Positions 32,880 to 39,903 of a stretch of 39,903 bases of DNA are shown here, in pieces. Source of the DNA: a bacterium. GTDB taxonomy: Bacteria > Zhuqueibacterota > QNDG01 > DSAB01. The notes under the pieces are model-generated. The model was not told the origin of the DNA. It ran no database searches and saw only the letters and a program-made list of their open reading frames with translations. Within the stretch, counting starts at the first letter, position 1; every line of letters begins with the position of its first letter. Where the stretch lies: the NCBI GenBank assembly GCA_011388275.1, contig DSAB01000072.1:1-39903 (forward strand), given 5' to 3'. The translations under genes and the position numbers were made by a program.

Positions 32880-34259
32880 ATGGTCAAACGCAGACCCATT
32901 CCGTTTTTATGGACACTCATCACACTTCTGTTTCTGATGGGGACTCTCTTCCTCTCACTGGTCACCTACGATCAGCCCCCTCACATGGCCCTGATAGCCG
33001 CCTCCGCTCTGGCCGCTCTGGTGGCTCTTCTGCACGGCTTTTCATGGAAGTCCATCGAACAGGGCATGATTCATGGAATCACTCTGGCCATGGGCGCTGT
33101 ACTGATTCTTTTCATCATCGGCATCATGATCGGCATCTGGATTTTGGCCGGCATTGTCCCTTCGATGATCTATTATGGACTCAAGCTCCTCTCTCCCGGT
33201 ATATTCCTCACAGCCGCACTCATTATCTGTTCTATTGTCGCTCTGGGAACCGGTTCATCATGGTCAACCGCCGGAACCATCGGCGTAGCGCTCATCGGTG
33301 TGGGCAGGGGGCTGGGCATTCCGCTGCCCATGGTAGCCGGCGCCATCATCTCCGGCGCGTATTTCGGCGACAAGATGTCTCCGCTCTCGGACACAACCAA
33401 TCTCGCCCCGGCTGTTGCGGGCACCGACCTTTTCAGCCATATCCGTCACATGGTTTATACGACCGTCCCCGCCTACGTGATCGCCCTGATTCTGTTTACG
33501 ATTCTGGGATTCCGATTTGCAGGCGGAGAACTGGATGCTGTGAAAGTCGAGCAGATGCTGGTAACACTGGAATCCGGTTTTTTCATTCATCCTGTCATGC
33601 TTCTGCCACCTTGTCTGGTCATTTTCATGGTTATTCGGAAAACTCCGGCTCTGCCCGCTCTTCTGGTCGGCGCGGTACTGGGAGGATTTTTCGCTTTTAT
33701 CTTCCAGTCCGCTTCAATAAGCGATATATTTCTTTCTGCTTTCTCCGGCTATACCAGCCTGACCGGAGTTCTCATGGTCGATGAACTGCTCTCCCGCGGA
33801 GGGCTGATGAGCATGATGGAAACCGTGGCTTTAATTCTCTGCGCTCTCTCTTTCGGCGGTATCATGGAAAAAACCGGAATGCTTGAAGCGCTTGCCGAAA
33901 CCTTGCTGAAAAAAATTCGCAAACCCGGTTCATTGATTGCCGCCACTCTTTTTTCATGTATTCTGACCAACGCGGCGGCACCCAATCAATACATGTCTCT
34001 GGTCATTCCAGGACGAATGTTCAAACCGGCTTATGACAAAATGGGTCTTCACCCTAAAAATCTGTCCCGCTGCCTCGAAGACGCAGGAACCCTGTCTTCG
34101 CCGCTCATACCCTGGAACAGCTGCGGTGCGTTCATGCATGCCACTCTGGGCGTCAGCCCGCTGCTGTATCTGCCCTATGCTTTTCTGAATGTGTTGTCGC
34201 CCCTGTTTTCGCTGTTTTATGGATATGCGGGAATCACGATTGTCCAAAAAGACCCCTGA
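32880..34259 (+). CDS. nhaC: NhaC-family Na+/H+ antiporter, copy 2
   Basis: A 459-residue close paralog of the preceding gene, clearly a tandem duplication: long stretches such as GDKMSPLSDTTNLAPA are the same. In the motif where copy 1 has IASDQYLAI, this copy has AAPNQYMSL, so the conserved Asp is Asn (codon aat at 33983-33985, read directly). Ion or proton coupling may therefore differ, or the pair may form a heterodimer. AAGGAAA lies upstream at the usual distance. The C-terminal tail is shorter than in copy 1. Confidence 0.93.
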   Translation: MVKRRPIPFLWTLITLLFLMGTLFLSLVTYDQPPHMALIAASALAALVALLHGFSWKSIEQGMIHGITLAMGAVLILFIIGIMIGIWILAGIVPSMIYYGLKLLSPGIFLTAALIICSIVALGTGSSWSTAGTIGVALIGVGRGLGIPLPMVAGAIISGAYFGDKMSPLSDTTNLAPAVAGTDLFSHIRHMVYTTVPAYVIALILFTILGFRFAGGELDAVKVEQMLVTLESGFFIHPVMLLPPCLVIFMVIRKTPALPALLVGAVLGGFFAFIFQSASISDIFLSAFSGYTSLTGVLMVDELLSRGGLMSMMETVALILCALSFGGIMEKTGMLEALAETLLKKIRKPGSLIAATLFSCILTNAAAPNQYMSLVIPGRMFKPAYDKMGLHPKNLSRCLEDAGTLSSPLIPWNSCGAFMHATLGVSPLLYLPYAFLNVLSPLFSLFYGYAGITIVQKDP

Positions 34260-34372
34260 CCCCGTCACGCTGCTTCAATTGTTTTATCGCCCCGTATTTT
34301 TATTCCTGTCCATGCTTGCATCTCGGGGAATCGCAATCTCTATTTCCCGAGAATTCACCTCAAGAGGATGCC

Positions 34373-36769
34373 ATGATTCGCCAGCCTGTTATCGCGCCGG
34401 CCATGAAAGCGGCTGTATTCTTTATAGCCGGCATTGTTTCATCCAAACTGTTCAGTCTTCCTGTGTATGCCGCAGGATTGTCGGCTCTTTTGACCTTTTG
34501 CGCCGCCTGCATCGCCTGGCAAAGAGGGAATCAAACCCTGGTCGGCGTAACCCTCGGCTTCGCGCTTGCCCTATGTGGACATATTCGAATCCTTCAGGTA
34601 AACCGGCTTCCCTCGAATCATGCCATCTTTCAGGTGCCGCTTGAACATTCCGTCATCCTCGATGGAATTGTACTTCAGGATATCCCTTCGGACATGCCTT
34701 CTTTGAGAATTATCATCGGCCTGACCCATTTTCACATTCCAGATTCCGTACAGCCAATACAGGGAAAAGTGCTTGCCTCTTTTCCCTCCAGCATCCACAC
34801 GCAAATACCGCAATACGGCGACCGGGTCCGCATACGGGGAAGGCTTATCCGTCCATCTCCTCCTGCCAATCCAGGTCAATTTGATTACGCGAATTACCTG
34901 TCCAGACAGTCTGTTCATCTGCGCATTCTATGTGATGCACCGATTACCATTCTGGACGGTCAGGGCGGCAGCCGGCTTCTTCGAAGGTTCATTTATCCTC
35001 TTCGACGGCGCTTTTTCCGTATACTCGGCCGAAGTATCTCTTCGGTGAACCTGCCGCTCATGTCGGCACTCCTTTTGGGCGACAAATCCCGCATCACCGA
35101 TGATCAGCGCGAATCCTTTTCCAAAGCGGGCGTTATCCATACTCTGGCAGTCAGCGGTCTTCACGTGGGTTATATACTCATGATTTTTTCTGTTCTCGGC
35201 TCATTTTTCCGACTCAAGAGTTTTTTTCGATTGGCTTTCATCAGCCTCGGTTTGGTGATCTTCTGTTTTCTGACCGGTTCAAAGCCTCCGGTCTTGCGGG
35301 CCACTCTGATGGCCGTTTTGTACCTCTTAGCCAGGGATCTGGAACGATTTCCCCAGCCTGTCAACAGCATTGGATTTTCCGCTCTGGTGTTGTTGATGAT
35401 CAACCCCATGGATCTTTTCGATGCGGGCTTTCAATTGTCCTATTCCGCCGTCCTGTCTATTGTCACGCTTCAGCCCCGCCTGAAAGAATGGACCATTCCC
35501 ATCACATCCCGTCTTCCGCCATGGCTTGCGGGCAGCCTGTCCCTTGTTTGTGTGTCATTATCCGCTCAAATGGGAACGCTTCCCGTCATATCCGCTCAGT
35601 ATCATCTTTTTCCCCTGTATGGGGTCCTGGCAAACTGCCTGATTGTGCCCTTGACAGGCATTGTTACGGCTCTCGGATTCATCACTTTGATTTTCGGTTT
35701 TTTTTCTTCATTCCTGTCCATGATATACGGCGGACTGGCGGATCAGCTGATGACCCTCTTAAGCCGGATCACGGGGTTCGTCTCCCGGCTGCCCGGGGCC
35801 TCCCTTCCCATACCCCCTCTCTCGATCTGGTTCTGGGTCGGTTATCTTTTCCTGCTTTTGGCGATTACCATACGATCCTTCACGGGGATTTTTAAAAAGG
35901 TGATGTTCGCGTCTTTTCTGACCCTAAATATTCATATCTGGAAAGCCGCCATTCAGGCTCCGGCCCGAACAATGACCTGGATTCAGCTGGATGTCGGCCA
36001 GGGTGATTCGGCTGTTCTGCATTTGCCCAGGAGAAAACATATCATCATCGATACAGGAGACCGAAATCCCCGTTACGATTCAGGAAAACATGTTCTCATT
36101 CCCTATTTACGAAGCCGGGGCATTCAAACGATCGATGCACTTTTTCTAACCCACCCCCACAACGATCATATTGGAGGCACCCTGTCTTTGATGGAATACG
36201 GCCGAATTCGCCGGCTTTTTGTGACAGAACGGTTTCAGCGATCCAAACTTTTTCAAGAAATCCTCAAGCGGGCCGATCAATGCCACATACCGGTCATACG
36301 GCTCACCGCACCGGATACTCTCATCTTCCCGGGAATCCGTATGCTGATTCTCTCACCCGACTCAAATCGAAAAAAAGAAGTCTCAAGCGGTCGATGGAAT
36401 GCCAACAATCAATCCATTGTACTCAGAATCCGCTATGGGGATCACAATTTTCTTCTGACAGGCGATGCTGAAATTCCTGTGGAAAAGACCCTGATCGAAT
36501 CAAACCTGCCTCTTCAAAGTGATGTTGTAAAATGCGGCCATCATGGCAGCTCAACATCTTCATCCCCCGCCTTTATCGCTGCCATCCGTCCGCAATTCGC
36601 CGTCATCTCCTCGGGACGGAACAACCGGTTTGGTCATCCATCCCCGCAGGTGGTTCAATACCTTCAAAAAATGCACATATCAGTATCGAGAACGGACCGG
36701 CACGGAGCCGTTTTTTTCTACAGCGACGGCAAATATCTTCGCAAATCTCACTTCAAAAACAGGCAATGA
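34373..36769 (+). CDS. comEC: DNA uptake channel ComEC/Rec2
   Basis: A 798-residue ComEC/Rec2. The N-terminal part has hydrophobic helices and an OB-like soluble domain, the central competence domain begins LMSALLLGDKSRITDDQR and contains HTLAVSGLHVGYIL. The C-terminal metallo-beta-lactamase domain starts LDVGQGDSAVLHLP and has LTHPHNDHIGG (HxHxDH) and KCGHHGSSTSSS. ComEC forms the inner-membrane channel for single-stranded DNA in natural transformation. It is full length. AGAGG precedes the ATG at 34373, so the upstream in-frame TTG at 34316 is not used. Confidence 0.95.
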   Translation: MIRQPVIAPAMKAAVFFIAGIVSSKLFSLPVYAAGLSALLTFCAACIAWQRGNQTLVGVTLGFALALCGHIRILQVNRLPSNHAIFQVPLEHSVILDGIVLQDIPSDMPSLRIIIGLTHFHIPDSVQPIQGKVLASFPSSIHTQIPQYGDRVRIRGRLIRPSPPANPGQFDYANYLSRQSVHLRILCDAPITILDGQGGSRLLRRFIYPLRRRFFRILGRSISSVNLPLMSALLLGDKSRITDDQRESFSKAGVIHTLAVSGLHVGYILMIFSVLGSFFRLKSFFRLAFISLGLVIFCFLTGSKPPVLRATLMAVLYLLARDLERFPQPVNSIGFSALVLLMINPMDLFDAGFQLSYSAVLSIVTLQPRLKEWTIPITSRLPPWLAGSLSLVCVSLSAQMGTLPVISAQYHLFPLYGVLANCLIVPLTGIVTALGFITLIFGFFSSFLSMIYGGLADQLMTLLSRITGFVSRLPGASLPIPPLSIWFWVGYLFLLLAITIRSFTGIFKKVMFASFLTLNIHIWKAAIQAPARTMTWIQLDVGQGDSAVLHLPRRKHIIIDTGDRNPRYDSGKHVLIPYLRSRGIQTIDALFLTHPHNDHIGGTLSLMEYGRIRRLFVTERFQRSKLFQEILKRADQCHIPVIRLTAPDTLIFPGIRMLILSPDSNRKKEVSSGRWNANNQSIVLRIRYGDHNFLLTGDAEIPVEKTLIESNLPLQSDVVKCGHHGSSTSSSPAFIAAIRPQFAVISSGRNNRFGHPSPQVVQYLQKMHISVSRTDRHGAVFFYSDGKYLRKSHFKNRQ

Positions 36770-36855
36770 AAGTTAATCGGTCATCAATATGTTGCATAAC
36801 TATCGCTTATTTCACTACATATAGTTACTCAAAAGCAGTCAGCCTTAAAAATGCC

Positions 36856-36884
36856 TTGACTTTCCAGGCCCGATTCGATATATT
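36856..36884 (+). promoter_or_regulatory. Promoter of the cobalamin riboswitch unit
   Basis: TTGACT (36856-36861), 17 bases and TATATT (36879-36884) give a near-consensus sigma-70 promoter. Transcription would start just before the riboswitch. Confidence 0.8.
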
Positions 36885-36892
36885 GTACCATC

Positions 36893-37078
36893 GAACGGGT
36901 GTCCTGAAGGGCACATTAATTACCGGGCCCTCTCAGGAAGAATAGGGAATCCCGCGAGAATCGGGAGCTGCCCCGCAACTGTGAGTCCGAAAACGTCTTG
37001 ACAGATACAGCCACTGTTCACGGGTTGATGAATGGGAAGGCCGTCAAGACGGGATAAGCCAGGAGACCTGCCTGTTCA
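36893..37078 (+). promoter_or_regulatory. Cobalamin (adenosylcobalamin-type) riboswitch
   Basis: Conserved elements are in order: GGGAATCCCG and CGGGAGCTGCCCCGCAACTGT (core, about 36947-36983), CCACTG (37011), GGGAAGG (37034) and the B12-box-like GCCAGGAGACCTGCC (37058-37072). The pattern is that of a B12 riboswitch aptamer. A terminator follows at 37115. CGAGGG (37088-37093) is complementary to CCCTCG (37122-37127) inside the terminator, so it can form an antiterminator. B12 binding should lower expression of the S component and receptor genes downstream. Confidence 0.92.
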
Positions 37079-37114
37079 ATATGTCCTCGAGGGAGGGAAT
37101 CACCAAACAGAAGG

Positions 37115-37142
37115 AAACCGGCCCTCGGTGTCGGTTTTTTTA
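37115..37142 (+). terminator. Intrinsic terminator of the riboswitch
   Basis: AAACCG (37115-37120) pairs with CGGTTT (37132-37137), with further pairing inside (GCC with GGT), and a run of T follows. It lies between the aptamer and the first gene, as expected for control by premature termination. Confidence 0.75.
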
Positions 37143-37153
37143 TTTTCCAAACC

Positions 37154-37702
37154 ATGATGCGCACAGCTTACCACATCGCTTCGATCGGTCTCTTTACCGC
37201 CCTGGCAGTCGCGCTGGGCTATGCTTTTGTCGCCATTCCCAACATAGAGATGATAACCCTTTCGGTTTTCCTTGCCGGAATCCTTCTGGGATCCGCGAAA
37301 GGATTCATCGTCGGTTTTTTGGCGGAATTCATTTTCGCCGTATTCAACCCGGTTGGAATGGCCGGTCCGCAGCTTCTGATCGGCATGGTCCTTGGAATGG
37401 CATTGATCGGTCTTGCCGGCGGCCTGTTTGGAAAATTTCGAAAAACCAAATACTCCCCCCGTATCCTTCTGTTTTTTACCGGAGTGGCCTGTACCGTTCT
37501 TTTTGATCTCCTGACCACGGTTTCATTCGCTTTGATGACTGGATTGAGTCCGGGGCAAACCGCAGCGACTTACGTGGCTGGCGCCTGGTTCTATCTGATT
37601 CATATGCTTGGAAATGGAATGCTCTTTTTTCTGTTGATACCCACTTTGTCACGTTTATGGCAAAATACATCCTGTGGACCGCTCCGGGAAGGTGTTTCAT
37701 GA
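37154..37702 (+). CDS. ECF transporter S component (probable cobalamin-related)
   Basis: A 182-residue membrane protein with five to six hydrophobic helices (for example MRTAYHIASIGLFTALAVALGYAF, ITLSVFLAGILLGSAKGFIVGF) and the conserved FNPVGMAGPQLLIGMVLGMALIGLAGGLFG, matching ECF-type vitamin transporter S components. Such proteins bind a vitamin and require an ATPase/T module (EcfA/EcfT) that is not in this window. Position directly behind a B12 riboswitch argues for cobalamin or a precursor as substrate. The stop overlaps the start of the TonB receptor gene by 4 bases (ATGA). Confidence 0.82.
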   Translation: MMRTAYHIASIGLFTALAVALGYAFVAIPNIEMITLSVFLAGILLGSAKGFIVGFLAEFIFAVFNPVGMAGPQLLIGMVLGMALIGLAGGLFGKFRKTKYSPRILLFFTGVACTVLFDLLTTVSFALMTGLSPGQTAATYVAGAWFYLIHMLGNGMLFFLLIPTLSRLWQNTSCGPLREGVS

Positions 37703-39597
37703 TAATCCGGCGTTCGTACATACCGATTTTATTCCTGTTGCTTTCCTGCATGAACCTGTCAGGCCAGGAATTCAAGCCGCTTTATGAATGGGATATTCAT
37801 GAATTCAAACGTATGCCCTATACCTACGCGGGTGATTTGCTGTCTGCCATTCCAGGTTTAAGGGTGCGTGATGCCGGTCTTACGGGTCAATGGGCTCCCT
37901 GTCGAATTCGGGGAAGCAGTGAAAACCAGGCGCTCATCTTTATCGACGGCCTTCTTTTTAATGATCCGTGGACCGGTTTCGCCGATCTGAATGTGATTCC
38001 TGTCGAGATCATGGATAAAATCGAATATTATCCTTTGATGAATCCTTTCGGCCGCCATGCTCCAGGCGGCGCGGTCAATATCGTGACTCGAAAATGGAAT
38101 TTCAATCAGCCGTTTACTCATGTCGTCTATCGAAGCGGGAGTCAATCTTTCAGTGATCTGGATGTCACCTATGCTCAGCCATTCACATCCTATCTTCGCA
38201 TGACAGCAGGGGTTCTCTTGAAAAAATACGGTGAAACCCTGGAAGACAGTCAATACAAGGCTCAGAAAACCCGGCTTCAATTGCAGCTCAAACCCGCCTC
38301 CGAAATCGAGATAGACTATCGTCTCTACAACTACCGTTCATCGGCGGATATCCCCTATGATCAGTTTTTTCCCGATGACACCGTATCTGTCATGTCCCCA
38401 CATCTGGACATTAAAAGAATCGATCAGGACTTTTCCTTGCGGTGGAACAGATCCCTGCCCTTTTCCATCCGTATCACTCACAACGCATCGGTATTTCGAA
38501 TGCGTGATAACGCATTCGATGCTGCGTTCACTTACCCGGGATCCCAAACGAACCTGCAAGCGCAACAACAGGTATCAAATAAGATTCCTCTGCGCCTGTT
38601 TGCCAACTGGACGAAAAGCGCACTTCAACCTCCGGATGGACCGGGAACGGATCAGTCGATTTTTACAGGAGGCATTCACTGGCAAATGCACCTGCCCGGT
38701 CTCTGGACGGTCAACGGTCAATGCTATCTAATCCATCCCTCCAATCACGATGTCAAGCCTTCCCTCGGCATGGAACTGGCCAGATCCCGTTCAGCTTTTC
38801 GTTTCAGTATTCAATGGCTTCACTCTGTCAGGCCTCCTTCCATGATGGAACAGACCGGCCTGGCTTATTACCCGTTCGCACCCGGAACCCAGAATGTCTT
38901 TGATCAAGGCACTCAAACCGCAGCCAGGCCCGGATTTTACTTGGCCGACACGGCTGCGCCGTATTCTTTTCATCTTCGCTCACTGGACAGGGTAACGATT
39001 CCCAATTGGTCGCTTTCAGCCGAATCATTTCATACAGGTCAATTATCGGTATTTTGGCAGCCCGTTCCGGCCATTAATCTGATGTCCACCGGATATCTCC
39101 GCAGCGTTCAAAACACGATCCATCCCGAAATCACCGATGAAGGCATTCAATACCGGAATACGGACTCTCAAACCTATTATGGTTTGGAAACAGTTTCCCG
39201 TTTGCGGTTTTTTCGCAACTTTGATCTTTCTCTTTCAGGAATCTGGTCGCAAACCATCGATCCTGAGCCGGTTCCGGAACATCCCCCCTGGGAAGGGCAG
39301 ATACGTCTCGAGTGGAATTATTCATTGTTTCAGGACGATCTGGACATCGTCCTTATGCTCAGAGCCAGGGGGTGGTCCTCTTTTATGATCTATCATAAGT
39401 TCGAGGATGCAGTTCGGAAAGAGACCCTTTCTTCTCATGCATTACTGGATTTTAAGGCCTCTTTCAATATAATTGACAACGTGACGGTTTCTTACGCACT
39501 TGAAAATCTGCTGGACTCATACTATGAACTTGTTCCGGGAATCGCTCTTCCGGGACGACGCAATCGGTTGAGCATAAGCTGGAAACTGTATAATTGA
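37699..39597 (+). CDS. TonB-dependent outer-membrane receptor, BtuB-like
   Basis: A 632-residue receptor with a signal peptide (MIIRRSYIPILFLLLSCMNLSGQ). The plug domain contains LSAIPGLRVRDAGL, CRIRGSSENQALIFIDG, IPVEIMDKIEYYP and APGGAVNIVTRK. The rest is barrel strands ending in RRNRLSISWKLYN. Location in the same riboswitch-controlled operon as the S component makes corrinoid the likely ligand. The ATG overlaps the previous stop (ATGA), preceded by GGGAAGG. No obvious TonB box was located near the N-terminus. Confidence 0.88.
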   Translation: MIIRRSYIPILFLLLSCMNLSGQEFKPLYEWDIHEFKRMPYTYAGDLLSAIPGLRVRDAGLTGQWAPCRIRGSSENQALIFIDGLLFNDPWTGFADLNVIPVEIMDKIEYYPLMNPFGRHAPGGAVNIVTRKWNFNQPFTHVVYRSGSQSFSDLDVTYAQPFTSYLRMTAGVLLKKYGETLEDSQYKAQKTRLQLQLKPASEIEIDYRLYNYRSSADIPYDQFFPDDTVSVMSPHLDIKRIDQDFSLRWNRSLPFSIRITHNASVFRMRDNAFDAAFTYPGSQTNLQAQQQVSNKIPLRLFANWTKSALQPPDGPGTDQSIFTGGIHWQMHLPGLWTVNGQCYLIHPSNHDVKPSLGMELARSRSAFRFSIQWLHSVRPPSMMEQTGLAYYPFAPGTQNVFDQGTQTAARPGFYLADTAAPYSFHLRSLDRVTIPNWSLSAESFHTGQLSVFWQPVPAINLMSTGYLRSVQNTIHPEITDEGIQYRNTDSQTYYGLETVSRLRFFRNFDLSLSGIWSQTIDPEPVPEHPPWEGQIRLEWNYSLFQDDLDIVLMLRARGWSSFMIYHKFEDAVRKETLSSHALLDFKASFNIIDNVTVSYALENLLDSYYELVPGIALPGRRNRLSISWKLYN

Positions 39598-39620
39598 ATA
39601 ACAGACAGACTCAATTTTTA

Positions 39621-39706
39621 TAACCTGAATAATTCACAAATAGAATTATTCGGGTTATCCCGACTTTCAATCCTATCTTTTCTATTTATGAATAAGTCGG
39701 GATAAC
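39621..39706. repeat. Dispersed palindromic repeat, copy C (short form)
   Basis: Hairpin 1: TAACCTGAATAATTC (39621-39635), loop ACAAATA, GAATTATTCGGGTTA (39643-39657), one G-T pair. Hairpin 2: GTTATCCCGACTT (39654-39666) with AAGTCGGGATAAC (39694-39706). The right half equals 62-124 of copy A; the left half equals 16526-16554 of copy B. Here the halves join at a single GAATTAT, where copy A has an extra segment flanked by AATTAT copies. Confidence 0.85.
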
Positions 39707-39711
39707 AACGC

Positions 39712-39885
39712 ACAGATCCGTGTTTCATCCGTTCACGGGACCCGTTCGGGAAGGCGGTGTGAATCCGCCACAGCCCCGCTACTGTATTCGGTGACGAAAA
39801 CCGGCAACCACTGTCAGCTGCTTTTGATGGGAAGGGCCGGCCAGTAGGCTGGAGCCGTAAGTCAGGAGATCGGCGAGTCTCAATC
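39712..39885 (+). promoter_or_regulatory. Second cobalamin riboswitch
   Basis: It shows GGGAAGGCGGTGTGAATCCG (about 39748), CAGCCCCGCTACTGT (39771-39785), CAACCACTG (39805-39813), GATGGGAAGG (39826-39835) and GTAAGTCAGGAGATCGGC (39857-39874), the full set of conserved aptamer elements. The controlled gene lies outside; further B12 uptake or synthesis genes are expected. Confidence 0.93.
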
Positions 39886-39903
39886 CACTAACCTCCGCTT
39901 TCG

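Larger units (their letters stand above)
39598..39903. other. Intergenic region and window end
   Basis: After the receptor stop, this region contains repeat copy C (39621-39706) and a second cobalamin riboswitch (39712-39885). No gene is completed; the controlled gene begins beyond the window. Confidence 0.8.

Noticed and set aside
1-39903. CRISPR arrays, prophage, integrase or transposase genes
   Set aside because: No regular spaced repeats, and no frame with DDE, integrase or capsid features was found; the dispersed repeats are only hairpin elements.

Overview
The window looks like chromosomal DNA of a Gram-negative, moderate-GC bacterium. It encodes a TonB-dependent receptor, an outer-membrane barrel, several lipoproteins with lipoboxes, and two cobalamin riboswitches. 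The combination of a bifunctional nuclease with a UVR tail, a SPOR-SpoIID protein, an oligopeptidase B-like lipoprotein, a GxGYxYP protein and an N-terminally extended KamA-family enzyme suggests the FCB side of the tree (KSB1/Calditrichota-like lineages). That placement is inference from gene content only. I see no phage, transposase, CRISPR array, rRNA or tRNA.

Layout. 1-124: partial copy of a dispersed palindromic repeat. 167-802: a lipoprotein with a short-period repeat. 925-4254 (minus): tightly overlapping operon of a zinc-finger/NodB deacetylase, a half-length DUF2400 protein, a TPR protein and a transglutaminase-like protein. 4309-4399: inverted repeat with a promoter. 4450-8530 (plus): pepD, a DUF4870 membrane protein, a metallophosphoesterase lipoprotein, a small HEAGH protein and a HAD hydrolase. 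8619-9170: a PAP2 phosphatase. 9251-10565 (minus): ECF sigma factor, zinc-finger anti-sigma and YbjQ-like protein, joined by 4-base overlaps. 10670-15232 (minus): mutS followed by a KamA-family radical SAM enzyme. 15705-16806: helical lipoprotein and a DUF2892 protein. 17089-23151: SDR oxidoreductase, oligopeptidase B-like lipoprotein, PlsC-like acyltransferase and GxGYxYP protein. 23293-30145: a housekeeping block of SUI1/YciH, pth, a membrane protein, SpoIID, era, a metalloenzyme-superfamily protein, a TtcA-like protein and a bifunctional nuclease. 30185-31075 (minus): outer-membrane barrel. 31460-34259: two tandem nhaC genes. 34373-36769: comEC. 36856-39597: promoter, cobalamin riboswitch, intrinsic terminator, ECF-transporter S component and TonB-dependent receptor. 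The window ends in a second cobalamin riboswitch whose gene lies outside.

How the genes work together. The clearest functional module is the vitamin B12 uptake unit at the right end. One riboswitch controls a small inner-membrane S component and an outer-membrane TonB receptor whose reading frames overlap by four bases, and a second riboswitch starts another unit directly after it. The middle of the window is mostly housekeeping (translation, repair, envelope). The most unusual items are the repeat family that differs between copies by precise indels at short direct repeats, the zinc-finger-NodB fusion, the half-length DUF2400 protein, the TtcA-like enzyme with a shortened P-loop, the tandem nhaC pair in which the second copy has Asp changed to Asn in a conserved motif, and a 30-base perfect palindrome upstream of the nhaC pair. 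No wholly new multi-gene defence or mobile system is evident.
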